DNA of 26,905 nucleotides from Erysipelotrichaceae bacterium. GTDB lineage: Bacteria; Bacillota_I; Bacilli_A; Erysipelotrichales; Erysipelotrichaceae. Positions within the stretch are counted from its first letter, which is position 1. Every line of letters starts with the position of its first letter. The notes under the pieces were generated by a model that worked only from the letters and a program-made list of their open reading frames with translations, had not been told where the DNA came from and searched no databases. The translations under genes were made by a program, and so were the position numbers. Location: the NCBI GenBank assembly GCA_019415435.1, contig DXZE01000021.1, forward strand, positions 6,565 through 33,469, given 5' to 3'. Below, piece after piece: positions 15,579-23,758 of this stretch.

Positions 15579-16394
15579 TCATACAATATGCAGATCTTCC
15601 AATACTCTGGCAACACCATCATCTCTGCAATCAGGCGCAACGATGTCTGCATTTTCACGAACATCATCCCTGGCGTTGCCCATTGCTACACCAATAGCTG
15701 CAGGTTTGATAAATGGCGTATCATTGCCAGCATCGCCAAAAGCAATCACATTATCCCAGGTTAATCCATATTCCTTTAAAACCCGGTTAACGGATGTTGC
15801 TTTATTCACATCTTTCAGGAATACATCAAATCCATGTCTGAAAGACCAGGCAAACTGCAGATCCGGTATGCTGTTAACAAATGGCTGGATGATACTCTCA
15901 TCGCCAATGATAAAGGTACCTAAAGGATAACCATGTTTCAGATGATGATCCTTTGTCTTTGTGCAATCCAGTACAGAAGATTCCCATGGTGCACCTTTCT
16001 GTACATAGCCATCCATGAATTTCTGATGGTTGGCATAGGTCGCAATGCAGTCTTCAAACTTAAAGCCTAAACCAATACCATTTTCTTCACAGATCTTTGT
16101 GATAGCTTCCATATGTTCTTTCTTCATAGGATGCTTTTCAACAATCGAACCATCTCTTCTTGTAACACAGGCACCATTGATAGTACCAATCAGATCCATA
16201 GGCAGATCTTTAAATAAAGAAGGCTGTAAAAAGGTATAGTGTCTGCCTGTATTAATCATGACTTTTATACCTTTATCCATAGACTTATGAAAGTCTTCTC
16301 TTAACCTTTCAGAGATAGCCTGACTGCTACTTGGAATAATCGTGTTATCAATATCTACTACAATAATCTTAATATTTTCCGTATTCATATCCAT
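15579..16394 (-). CDS. Cof-type HAD-IIB family phosphatase
   Basis: This is a 271-aa cytoplasmic HAD hydrolase of the Cof/YidA type, which dephosphorylates sugar phosphates and similar small metabolites. Motif I is VVDIDNT (Asp14 nucleophile, Asp16 acid/base), motif II MINTGRHY, and motif IV FGDAGNDTPFI followed by GVAMGNA, with a C2 cap between. The exact substrate is not predictable. The first ATG (16392-16394) coincides with the transcription start predicted from a TGATATAAT extended -10, so the mRNA is likely leaderless; a second Met lies two codons in. It heads the HAD-Nudix-patatin operon and diverges from the tRNA-Arg gene across only 43 bases. Confidence 0.93.
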   Translation of the reverse strand: MDMNTENIKIIVVDIDNTIIPSSSQAISERLREDFHKSMDKGIKVMINTGRHYTFLQPSLFKDLPMDLIGTINGACVTRRDGSIVEKHPMKKEHMEAITKICEENGIGLGFKFEDCIATYANHQKFMDGYVQKGAPWESSVLDCTKTKDHHLKHGYPLGTFIIGDESIIQPFVNSIPDLQFAWSFRHGFDVFLKDVNKATSVNRVLKEYGLTWDNVIAFGDAGNDTPFIKPAAIGVAMGNARDDVRENADIVAPDCRDDGVARVLEDLHIV

Positions 16395-16400
16395 GCACGA

Positions 16401-16409
16401 ATTATATCA
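16401..16409 (-). promoter_or_regulatory. Extended -10 promoter giving a leaderless HAD mRNA
   Basis: TGATATAAT on the minus strand is a perfect extended -10. Six bases separate it from the ATG at 16394, so the predicted start is the A of that ATG. No Shine-Dalgarno sequence is present. Confidence 0.6.
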
Positions 16410-16437
16410 TAAACGTGTTATGATTATAGCCGTGCAT

Positions 16438-16514
16438 GTGCCCGTAGCTCAACTGGATAGAGTGTTGGCCTCCGAAGCCGAAGGTTGTGAGTTCGAACCT
16501 CATCGGGCACACCA
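16438..16514 (+). tRNA. tRNA-Arg (anticodon CCG)
   Basis: This folds as a full cloverleaf: acceptor GTGCCCG/CGGGCAC, D-arm GCTC/GAGT, anticodon stem TTGGC/GCCGA with loop CTCCGAA (anticodon CCG, reads CGG), a 5-nt variable loop, T-arm GTGAG-TTCGAAC-CTCAT, discriminator A and an encoded CCA. Length is 77 nt including CCA. It is followed at once by a terminator, so it is a single-gene unit. Confidence 0.97.
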
Positions 16515-16518
16515 TCTA

Positions 16519-16556
16519 AAAACACACCAGCTTATCACAGCTGATGTGTTTTTAAT
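16519..16556. terminator. Bidirectional terminator shared by tRNA-Arg and cysE
   Basis: AACACACCAGCT and AGCTGATGTGTT form a 12-bp stem with one mismatch and loop TATCAC, with TTTAAT on the plus side and TTTTTAG on the minus side. It lies five bases after the tRNA CCA and directly after the cysE stop codon. Confidence 0.85.
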
Positions 16557-17439
16557 TTGTCTCTATTTTATCTTTTTCATCTTTACGATGTGTACCTAAC
16601 CCGTTAAAGAATGCCTTGCATTGTTCATTCTTGGTATTGTATACGGTTCTGCCTTCTTCTACAGAATGCGTTAACCATACAGAACCACCGATAATGCAGT
16701 TATCACCAATATAGGTATCACCGCCAAGAATCGTCGCATTGGAATAAACAATGACATTATTACCAATATTCGGATGCCTCTTGCCGCCTTTTACCGGGAA
16801 TCCGTTCTCATCTAATTCAAAGGATTTTGCGCCGATTGTAACACCCTGATACAGTTTGACATGATCACCGATAACTGCTGTTTCTCCTACAACAATACCT
16901 GTACCATGATCGATGCAGAAATAGGTGCCTATCTTTGCGCCAGGGTTAATATCTATACCGGTCTTGCCATGGGCATATTCACTCATGACTCTGGGAATAT
17001 ACGGTACTTTCAACTCATAAAGTACATGAGCGATACGGTAAATCATAATGGCATAGAAACCCGGATAACATAAGATGACTTCTGCCTTGCTTTTGGCTGC
17101 CGGATCTCCATCATAGATAGCCTGGATATCAGTCATCATTAACTTCTTTATATCCGGCATACTCTCTACAAATGAAGTAATAATCTTATCTGTATCTGCC
17201 TTAGTCTTATGATAAGCATATACAGTATCAATTGCCTTATGCAGAGTTTCGACTGCCTGATTCAATGCATCTTCTACACTTAAGCCATGAAAATGGAAAT
17301 AATCCGGTAACATCACTACCTGAATTTCCTTTAAGGCATCAATAATATCCATGCGGTCAGGCAATGCCCCTGCATTCTTATCATCATGATCTGTAATCTC
17401 ATTCAGTTGTTTCAGAATATCTGTATTCATATCTTTCAT
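16552..17439 (-). CDS. cysE: Serine O-acetyltransferase (CysE/EpsC type)
   Basis: This is a 295-aa enzyme that acetylates L-serine from acetyl-CoA, the first step of cysteine synthesis. The C-terminal half is a left-handed parallel beta-helix: GIDINPGAKIG, CIDHGTGIVVGETAVIGD (with the catalytic Asp-His), KLYQGVTIGAKSF, KRHPNIGNNVIVYSNATILG and DNCIIGGSVWL. The long helical N-terminus matches the EpsC-like Gram-positive form rather than the shorter CysE. An AGGAT site precedes the ATG by nine bases, after a TATAAT at 17464-17469. No cysteine synthase gene is adjacent, so the pathway partner lies elsewhere. It shares a terminator with tRNA-Arg. Confidence 0.95.
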   Translation of the reverse strand: MKDMNTDILKQLNEITDHDDKNAGALPDRMDIIDALKEIQVVMLPDYFHFHGLSVEDALNQAVETLHKAIDTVYAYHKTKADTDKIITSFVESMPDIKKLMMTDIQAIYDGDPAAKSKAEVILCYPGFYAIMIYRIAHVLYELKVPYIPRVMSEYAHGKTGIDINPGAKIGTYFCIDHGTGIVVGETAVIGDHVKLYQGVTIGAKSFELDENGFPVKGGKRHPNIGNNVIVYSNATILGGDTYIGDNCIIGGSVWLTHSVEEGRTVYNTKNEQCKAFFNGLGTHRKDEKDKIETN

Positions 17440-17463
17440 AGTCGTACGATCCTGTTATTGATC

Positions 17464-17469
17464 ATTATA
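17464..17469 (-). promoter_or_regulatory. -10 box of cysE
   Basis: TATAAT on the minus strand predicts a start near 17457 and an 18-nt leader containing AGGAT. No clear -35 is seen, and no T-box or S-box leader fits in this 55-base gap. Confidence 0.4.
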
Positions 17470-17494
17470 CCTGCAGTATCAGGAAAAGTTAGCT

Positions 17495-18649
17495 TCATTT
17501 CAGCCTTTCTGTATGATGTTTTTCCTTATTTTCATACAGTTTTTTATCAGCTTCATTGACCAATGCCCTGACACTTTCTCCCTTTCCTGTATAGGCACTG
17601 ATGCCTATACTGAGAGAAATATCATAGGGAGCCTGATCTTGTTCTTTTTTCAGTTTTAAGAGACGATTTATCTTTTGAAACACATTATCTATTTCCAAAG
17701 GATCTTTTGTTTCAAATAATATGGCAAACTCATCTCCGCCAAAGCGGCATATAACCGCTCTTTTACGAAGTGAGGAACAGGCTTCCTTGAGACTTTCCGC
17801 TACTCTCTGGATAGCCTTGTCTCCTTCTATATGGCCATATACATCATTGATTCTTTTAAACCAATCCACATCTATCATTGCCATATACAAAGGATAGCTG
17901 TGATTATCCATTCTCTTTAATACCGCATGCAGAAACTCTCTGCGGTTATTTAATCTTGTTAAAGGATCCTGAGAAATCTGATCCTCGGTTTCCGCAAGGA
18001 ACAGTAAGACAAGATTAAATGTGATCGTTACGCATAGTACAGGCAGCCATGGATGAAAGTACTGTACAATGCCAGCTATGGCAGGAAGTATCGGAAAATA
18101 TATGGCAATCCGCATTCTGTTTTTATTATCCATATTTTCAGGTTTATGGTAACAATAGAAACATGTCACTTCAGAAGCAATAATATACAGAAAATCTATG
18201 CCATAAAGCGTCAGAAACATAGGACCTCTTGTATACTCCATATTCCCTGAAAAAGTAAACAGCATGCCTTGAATCATGTTTACCACAAGCAGAAGATTCT
18301 GTAACAGAGCCGGTATACCTGTGATTGTTAAGGCATGTTTTTTATTGATGAAAGATACATTGCATAAAGTACATACATAACAATACCACCGCCAGCACAT
18401 CATGCCTGCCGACACGAAATAAATGCTTTTTATCAATATGTACCAGAAAGGACTGAATGCCAGAATGTGATCATTCAGCAGATTAACAAGCATATCTGCC
18501 AGAATATTGATTATCGACCAGGATACCGTAAAAGACAGTAATCTTCTTGTCTCTTTCTGCACGCCAATCAGACCATGGAAATGCAGTATCATCAAAATAG
18601 CGATACAGAACAAGTTAATTTCTGTGTAATATACAACTCCAATACTCAT
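17495..18649 (-). CDS. Membrane GGDEF-domain diguanylate cyclase
   Basis: This is a 384-aa protein with about six hydrophobic segments in residues 1-220 and a C-terminal GGDEF domain (about 225-384), which makes cyclic di-GMP from two GTP. DPLTRLNNRREF opens the domain, MIDVDWFKRINDVYGHIEGD holds the metal and GTP residues, and RFGGDEF (302-308) is the intact active loop. The product-inhibition I-site (RxxD before GGDEF) reads RKRA (295-298), so its Asp is lost and feedback inhibition is unlikely. No EAL or PilZ gene is nearby. A TGGTATGAT box in the 28-base gap after the lipid kinase gene suggests an independent and nearly leaderless mRNA. The N-terminal domain is not a family I recognise. 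Confidence 0.93.
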   Translation of the reverse strand: MSIGVVYYTEINLFCIAILMILHFHGLIGVQKETRRLLSFTVSWSIINILADMLVNLLNDHILAFSPFWYILIKSIYFVSAGMMCWRWYCYVCTLCNVSFINKKHALTITGIPALLQNLLLVVNMIQGMLFTFSGNMEYTRGPMFLTLYGIDFLYIIASEVTCFYCYHKPENMDNKNRMRIAIYFPILPAIAGIVQYFHPWLPVLCVTITFNLVLLFLAETEDQISQDPLTRLNNRREFLHAVLKRMDNHSYPLYMAMIDVDWFKRINDVYGHIEGDKAIQRVAESLKEACSSLRKRAVICRFGGDEFAILFETKDPLEIDNVFQKINRLLKLKKEQDQAPYDISLSIGISAYTGKGESVRALVNEADKKLYENKEKHHTERLK

Positions 18650-18657
18650 TAGTTACT

Positions 18658-18666
18658 ATCATACCA
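18658..18666 (-). promoter_or_regulatory. Extended -10 promoter of the GGDEF gene
   Basis: TGGTATGAT on the minus strand predicts a start at about 18651, two bases before the ATG at 18649. No ribosome site is present. Confidence 0.45.
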
Positions 18667-18677
18667 CGCCTGTATTT

Positions 18678-19634
18678 TTAATTCATCATTGCAAGCTTTG
18701 TGTCTAATAAATGCATGCTTACATGATTGGACATACAGCTCACTTCCCCATCGGTATGAATCCAGACAGGTTCTTCTGTACGGATTTCCATTTCTTTCAT
18801 ACTGCCAGTATACACACCATTGAATTTCACATGATTTCCTTTATAGGCATATGGGAATATTCTGAAGAAATCCGCATGAGATATTGAGTCTCCAAAACAA
18901 TAGTCTAATTTGCCATCATTTCCTGATGCTTTAGGGCAGAACATAAAGCCTCCGCCTTCATATGGTTCATTCATACAGACAGCTAGTAACATACGGTCTG
19001 CTTCTCTTGTTTTGCCATCAAAGGTAATCCAGGCTGGAACTGTCTTTTGACGGGCAATCAGTTTTACAGCAACGCCAATATAAATCAGTTTACCCAAATG
19101 GACTTTGTTTAATGCCTCCTTTGCCTTTGAAACAGCCACTTGCTGGCAGATAGCCGCATCGAATCCCGCACCAGTAGAAATCAGAAAACGATGATGTACA
19201 AATCCATCTTCGGAAAGTTCTTCATCCTGAAGAATGTTACTGCGGTTAAGATAAATGACTTCCCCTACATCCATTCTGCGTATGACAGTTCCCTGTAATA
19301 TCCTTTGTGCATTCTCCAGTGCATCTGAAGGCATATGCAGTGCTCTGGCCAGATCATTGCCACTGCCGCATGGAAGAAAGCCAACCTTTGTATGTTCAAA
19401 GTCCATCAGGCTGTTAACAGCCTGATTCATTGTGCCATCGCCACCCGCTATGACAAGATTCCTGTTTTCATGGGAACATGTCAGGTTTCGTACAATACTG
19501 GCGATACTTTCTGTTTCTGAAGAATAATGAACTGTATAAGGAACATGGGAAGAGCGGAATACAGTTTCTGCCTTCTGCCAGTATTTCAGAGATCTTCCTG
19601 ATGCTCCGGCAGGATTAATGATAATATCAAACAT
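18678..19634 (-). CDS. Diacylglycerol kinase family lipid kinase (DgkB/YegS-like)
   Basis: This is a 318-aa soluble lipid kinase of the DagK catalytic-domain family. It starts with MFDIIINPAGASGR, has the nucleotide-binding VIAGGDGTMNQAVN and LPCGSGNDLAR motifs, and STGAGFDAAI later in the fold. The likely reaction is phosphorylation of diacylglycerol or a related lipid, returning it to phospholipid synthesis. The start at 19632-19634 is chosen over a frame 29 codons longer, because AAGAGGA precedes it by eight bases and the family begins here; the extra residues would lie within the RNase Z gene. It begins one base after the RNase Z stop codon, so the two are co-transcribed. Confidence 0.92.
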   Translation of the reverse strand: MFDIIINPAGASGRSLKYWQKAETVFRSSHVPYTVHYSSETESIASIVRNLTCSHENRNLVIAGGDGTMNQAVNSLMDFEHTKVGFLPCGSGNDLARALHMPSDALENAQRILQGTVIRRMDVGEVIYLNRSNILQDEELSEDGFVHHRFLISTGAGFDAAICQQVAVSKAKEALNKVHLGKLIYIGVAVKLIARQKTVPAWITFDGKTREADRMLLAVCMNEPYEGGGFMFCPKASGNDGKLDYCFGDSISHADFFRIFPYAYKGNHVKFNGVYTGSMKEMEIRTEEPVWIHTDGEVSCMSNHVSMHLLDTKLAMMN

Positions 19635-19635
19635 T

Positions 19636-20553
19636 TTATTTATCCTCTTTATCGAAGGAGAGCTCTGTATGCTGACCATCTTTAGAAATAACGGTGTTGT
19701 CAAAAATTGATCTGACTTCATTCTTATAATGCCAGGGATCTGGCATCGAAGGACTGTAGTGCGTTAACCATAGTTCCCTGACATCAGCCTTAGCTGCAAT
19801 CGCTGCAGCTTCCTGCATCATCATATGCTTGTTTAATTTAGCCTTTTCAAGCTTCTCATTGTCTCCATACATACCTTCCGTAATTAAAAGATCAGCATGT
19901 AAAGAGTGGTCTGCAATAGCCTTGACTGGTCTTGTGTCTGTTGCATAAGTAAACTTCAGACCCTTTCTTACATCTCCAAGAACCATATCCGGGGTATAGG
20001 TCTTGCCATCTAACTCTGCTTCATTCCCCTTCTGCAGTGTTCCCCATAGTTTCATAGGAACCTCATTCTTTTCTGCCTTGGCTTTATCAAATCTTCTTTT
20101 TCTGAATAACTGCATTTCATAACCATAACAAGGTACGGAATGCTTTAAGCCAAAGGCTGTAACCATAAGATTCTCTATCTGAAAAGAAACTTCATTCTTC
20201 TTTAATTCAATGTACTTTAATTCGAAGGGAACCCATCTTGCGATCTGGTAAACACCCTGCAATACGGATTCCAGACCTTCCGGACCAATGATTGTGACTG
20301 GTTCTGTGCGGTCTGCCTTTCCCATGCTCAACAATAAACCAGGCAATCCTGCTGTATGGTCAGCGTGGAAATGGGTTAAAAGAATCGTATCAATATGACG
20401 GCAAGAAAGTCCCTGTGCATGTAAAGCAATCTGCGTACCTTCCCCACAATCAATCAGCATCTCATGTCCTTCCCAGCGTACAAGCAAAGAAGTCAGCCAG
20501 CGCTCAGGTAATGGAACTGTGCCGCCTGTGCCAAGTAATGTAATATCTATCAT
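19636..20553 (-). CDS. rnz: Ribonuclease Z
   Basis: This is a 305-aa metallo-beta-lactamase-fold tRNA 3'-endonuclease. It begins with the characteristic MIDITLLGTGGTVPLPERWL. LLTHFHADHTAGLPGLL carries the HxHxDH zinc site (His61, His63, Asp65, His66), TDTRP and LWLTHYSPSMPDP supply further metal ligands, and LITEGMYGDN is a family block. HFHADH replaces the more usual HLHGDH, an acceptable variant. RNase Z matures tRNA precursors lacking CCA; the single tRNA gene in this window encodes CCA. The gene is followed by the lipid kinase gene one base later. Confidence 0.95.
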   Translation of the reverse strand: MIDITLLGTGGTVPLPERWLTSLLVRWEGHEMLIDCGEGTQIALHAQGLSCRHIDTILLTHFHADHTAGLPGLLLSMGKADRTEPVTIIGPEGLESVLQGVYQIARWVPFELKYIELKKNEVSFQIENLMVTAFGLKHSVPCYGYEMQLFRKRRFDKAKAEKNEVPMKLWGTLQKGNEAELDGKTYTPDMVLGDVRKGLKFTYATDTRPVKAIADHSLHADLLITEGMYGDNEKLEKAKLNKHMMMQEAAAIAAKADVRELWLTHYSPSMPDPWHYKNEVRSIFDNTVISKDGQHTELSFDKEDK

Positions 20554-20623
20554 ATGTTCTGTCTTTCTTTCTAAATGGTATCACAACTATGCATCAGAAA
20601 CAGCAGATACGATTCTTATAAAG

Positions 20624-20653
20624 GCATAAAGAAAACCCGTGTTGCCGGGTTTC
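20624..20653 (-). terminator. Terminator of the opp operon
   Basis: On the minus strand, AAACCCG-GCAACA-CGGGTTT is a perfect 7-bp GC-rich stem followed by TCTTTATG, eight bases after the oppF stop codon. Confidence 0.85.
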
Positions 20654-20660
20654 CTTATGA

Positions 20661-21614
20661 TCATCCTTTGTAATGCTCACGGGACCATTTTTCAAATTCT
20701 TCATCTGTAGCCAAGACAGCATGCGTCTTTGTTAACTGATGAATATGTCCCTTTGTATAATCCACACCTTCTTTATCCTTATCATATTCCAGAGCAACAC
20801 GCTTCTTCTCTACGATAGGATTCGGATGCGGGATAGCGCTCAGAAGAGAACGGGTATACGGATGAACAGGATTTGCAAAGATTTCATCTGTTGTACCCGT
20901 TTCAACAATATGGCCAAGATGCATTACACCAATTCGATCAGAAATGTACTTAACCATAGATAAGTCATGCGCAATAAACAGATAGGTTGTGCCTAATTCA
21001 TCCTGAAGATCTTTCATCAGGTTGACAACCTGTGCCTGTATGGATACATCCAATGCAGAAATAGCTTCATCAGCGATAACAAGCTTAGGATTCATGATCA
21101 GAGCTCTTGCAATACCAATACGCTGTCTCTGGCCGCCAGAGAACTGGGATGGATATCTGGTCGCATGTTCACGGGATAAGCCTACCTTATCCAGCATGGT
21201 ATTGACCTTTTCATCCAGATCCTTCTGGTCCTTATACAGATGATGAATTTCCAATCCCTGGGCAATGATTTCCTTAACCTTTTTTCTTGGGTTCAGACAT
21301 GCCATAGGATCCTGGAAAATCATCTGCATATTCTGTCTCAGATATGCTTCATCTTCTTTGGAAAGCTTTCCACTGATATCATGACCCGCAAAGTCAATCT
21401 TACCAGCAGTAGGATCATACAGTCTGATCAGAGCTCTTCCGGTTGTAGATTTACCAGAACCAGATTCACCTACAAGACCATATGTTTCACCTTCCCAGAT
21501 GTCAAAGCTGATGCCATCAACAGCCTTAGTTGTGTAAGTACGGGATATTTTAAAATACTGTTTTAATCCTTCTACATGAAGAAGAGGTTTAGCATTGTAA
21601 TCAATTTTACTCAT
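20661..21614 (-). CDS. oppF: Oligopeptide ABC transporter ATP-binding protein OppF
   Basis: This is a 317-aa ATPase subunit of the peptide importer. Walker A GESGSGKST, Q-loop MIFQDPMACLNPRK, signature SGGQRQRIGIARAL, Walker B LVIADEAISALD and the switch His in FIAHDLSMV are intact. GRALIRLYDPTAGKIDF and the C-terminal NPVHPYTRSLLSAIPHPNP identify OppF rather than OppD. The C-terminal extension lacks the Cys cluster seen in some relatives and resembles the Firmicutes form. The ATG overlaps the oppD stop as ATGA, giving translational coupling. It is the last gene of the operon. Confidence 0.96.
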   Translation of the reverse strand: MSKIDYNAKPLLHVEGLKQYFKISRTYTTKAVDGISFDIWEGETYGLVGESGSGKSTTGRALIRLYDPTAGKIDFAGHDISGKLSKEDEAYLRQNMQMIFQDPMACLNPRKKVKEIIAQGLEIHHLYKDQKDLDEKVNTMLDKVGLSREHATRYPSQFSGGQRQRIGIARALIMNPKLVIADEAISALDVSIQAQVVNLMKDLQDELGTTYLFIAHDLSMVKYISDRIGVMHLGHIVETGTTDEIFANPVHPYTRSLLSAIPHPNPIVEKKRVALEYDKDKEGVDYTKGHIHQLTKTHAVLATDEEFEKWSREHYKG

Positions 21615-22702
21615 GCAAGTCCACTCTCCTTTCTCATCTTGGCAAGTCTTTCACGCAACTGTTCCGGCAGCTCTACCTTAGGTGCTCTTGGATCACACAG
21701 CCAGGAAGCTACACGATGCTTTCCACCAACATTGTACATAGGTGGTTCGGCCTTGTAGTCAATAGCCAGGGCATATGGGTTTCTAGGAGCGAAGGCATCA
21801 CCCTGGATTCTCTCCAACAGGTTTGGAGGTGTACCTGGAATGGCAAACAGACGCTTGGAATCCGTATCTGTATCCGGCATGGAGGCTAACAAACCCCATG
21901 TATAAGGGTGTCTGGGGTCATAGAAGATTTCATTGACATCACCTTTTTCAATGATACGGCCTGCATACATGACATCGACATAGTCCGCAACCTTTGCGAC
22001 AACACCAAGGTCATGCGTAATGTAAATAACAGAAATATTATGTTCAGTCTGCAGTTTCTTAATCAGTTCAAGAATCTTTGCCTGAATCGTAACATCTAAT
22101 GCAGTAGTAGGCTCATCACAGATCAGTACATCCGGATTGCATGCTAAGGCAATTGCAATGACGACACGCTGGCGCATACCACCGGATAACTGGTGCGGAT
22201 ATTCCTTAAATCTCTTTTCAGGATTTTCAATACCGACTTCTTCCAGAAGCTTCAAAGCTCTCTTTGCGGCTTCTTCCTTACTTGCCTTTTCATGCAGGAT
22301 GATCGGTTCCATAATCTGCTTGCCAATGGTCATGGTTGGATCCAGAGATGTCATTGGATCCTGGAAGACCATGGCAATATAACGTCCATTGAAACGATAA
22401 CGGATTTCTTTCTGTGAAAGCTTGGTCATATCGACCGTTTCTCTTTCACCCTTCTCATTAGTAAATGTGTATTCAATACTGCCGGAATCAATTCTTCCAT
22501 TTCCAGCCAGAATACCCATGATTGTCTTAACCGTAACTGATTTACCAGAACCAGACTCACCGACAATGGCAATTGTTTCACCTTTGAATAAGTCCATTCT
22601 GACACCACGGATTGCATTAATCCTTCCGGCTGATGTTTCGAAAGATATATTCAGGTCACGGATTTTCAGAACGTTATCTTTTTTTTCTCTTTTTTCTGAC
22701 AT
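21611..22702 (-). CDS. oppD: Oligopeptide ABC transporter ATP-binding protein OppD
   Basis: This is a 363-aa ATPase subunit paired with OppF. Walker A GESGSGKSV, Q-loop VFQDPMTSLDPTM, signature SGGMRQRVVIAIAL, Walker B VLICDEPTTALDVT and YITHDLGVV are intact, and the C-terminal oligopeptide-transporter domain begins near IPGTPPNLLERIQGDAFAP. In many OppD proteins this region carries Cys residues for an iron-sulfur cluster (CxFxPRCPYAxxxC); here it reads GDAFAPRNPYALAID, with Asp, Asn and Asp at those places. That change is also common in lactic acid bacteria. GAGGAGG precedes the ATG and overlaps the oppC stop region. Confidence 0.96.
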   Translation of the reverse strand: MSEKREKKDNVLKIRDLNISFETSAGRINAIRGVRMDLFKGETIAIVGESGSGKSVTVKTIMGILAGNGRIDSGSIEYTFTNEKGERETVDMTKLSQKEIRYRFNGRYIAMVFQDPMTSLDPTMTIGKQIMEPIILHEKASKEEAAKRALKLLEEVGIENPEKRFKEYPHQLSGGMRQRVVIAIALACNPDVLICDEPTTALDVTIQAKILELIKKLQTEHNISVIYITHDLGVVAKVADYVDVMYAGRIIEKGDVNEIFYDPRHPYTWGLLASMPDTDTDSKRLFAIPGTPPNLLERIQGDAFAPRNPYALAIDYKAEPPMYNVGGKHRVASWLCDPRAPKVELPEQLRERLAKMRKESGLA

Positions 22703-22713
22703 GCATAACCTCC

Positions 22714-23757
22714 TCAGCTCTGTTTCTGGTTAGGATCAAACGCATCACGGATACCATCCGCAAACAGGTTGAAACTCAACATCAGTAAAGCTAATACAAT
22801 AATCGGGAAAATCATGATAAACGGATGAACTGTCATAGACTTATATCCATCAGATATCAGGGAACCTAATGAAGCCTCTGGAGCCTGGATACCTAAACCT
22901 ACGAAGGAAAGGAAAGCTTCCGTAAAGATTGCATTAGGAATAGAGAACATGGACATGATGATTAACTGTCCGAAGATGTTTGGCATAATATCCTTGAATA
23001 TAATAGAGAATGACCTGGCACCTAATGTTCTTGAAGCAAGAACATATTCAGATTCCTTTAATTTCAGCATTTCTGCACGGGCGATTCTGGACATGCCGAT
23101 CCACCCGGTAATCATCAATGCAAAGATGATGGAAACCATGCCGCCAGGCAGAATTAAGGAAAGTAATGTTACTGCAACAAGTGTAGGAATACCATTTAAT
23201 ACCTCGGCAATACGCTGCATGATCATATCAACCTTACCGCCAAAGTAACCGGAAATAAGACCATATGACATACCGATGACAATATCAATCGCAGCTGCAA
23301 CAAGAGCGATAATAAGAGATACTCTTGTACCTTCCCATACTCTTGTAAACAAGTCACGGCCATTGGTATCTGTACCAAACCAGTGATACAGACTGTCAAA
23401 GCTTCTTTGTGCATAGACATTGACACCCTTTTCTGTACCACTGAATATTCCCAGCTTTTCCAGACCCGGAATACGTGGTGGCAGAGACTGCTGTGCCTGC
23501 TGGATATCTGTGCCATTGTAACCAGAGAACATTGGTCCGAATATTGCAAATAAAGCAATAATAACAATGATCACTGCCCCAACAACAGCACCTTTATTCT
23601 TTTTAAAGTGCATCCATACATCCCTGGCATAGGATGTTGCTTCATAAACCTTATCTGTCAGACGTTCGTCACGCTGTACAAAGACAAAATCATCTGCCGT
23701 AAAGTCATCCACAATTTCATTTGTGAGAACTGGTTTCTGTGTATGAATTTCCGTCAT
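22714..23757 (-). CDS. oppC: Oligopeptide ABC transporter permease OppC
   Basis: This is a 347-aa inner permease. An N-terminal cytoplasmic tail (about 1-65) precedes the first membrane segment (GAVVGAVIIVIIALFAIFGP); a long extracytoplasmic loop with LPPRIPGLEKLGIF and GTDTNGRDLFTRV follows. The EAA-type loop is MSRIARAEMLKLKESEYVLA with LGA after it, and five further hydrophobic segments complete the fold. The start at 23755-23757 is preferred over a frame 20 codons longer: GGGGGA lies eight bases upstream and the longer form would overlap oppB. The ATG begins one base after the oppB stop. Confidence 0.95.
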   Translation of the reverse strand: MTEIHTQKPVLTNEIVDDFTADDFVFVQRDERLTDKVYEATSYARDVWMHFKKNKGAVVGAVIIVIIALFAIFGPMFSGYNGTDIQQAQQSLPPRIPGLEKLGIFSGTEKGVNVYAQRSFDSLYHWFGTDTNGRDLFTRVWEGTRVSLIIALVAAAIDIVIGMSYGLISGYFGGKVDMIMQRIAEVLNGIPTLVAVTLLSLILPGGMVSIIFALMITGWIGMSRIARAEMLKLKESEYVLASRTLGARSFSIIFKDIMPNIFGQLIIMSMFSIPNAIFTEAFLSFVGLGIQAPEASLGSLISDGYKSMTVHPFIMIFPIIVLALLMLSFNLFADGIRDAFDPNQKQS

Positions 23758-23758
23758 A

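Noticed and set aside
16342..16599. Plus-strand open frame of 85 codons
   Set aside because: It spans the tRNA-Arg gene and its terminator, so it is not a protein gene.
22137..22733. Several plus-strand frames of 74-103 codons
   Set aside because: All are antisense to oppD, whose motifs are intact; none has a start signal.
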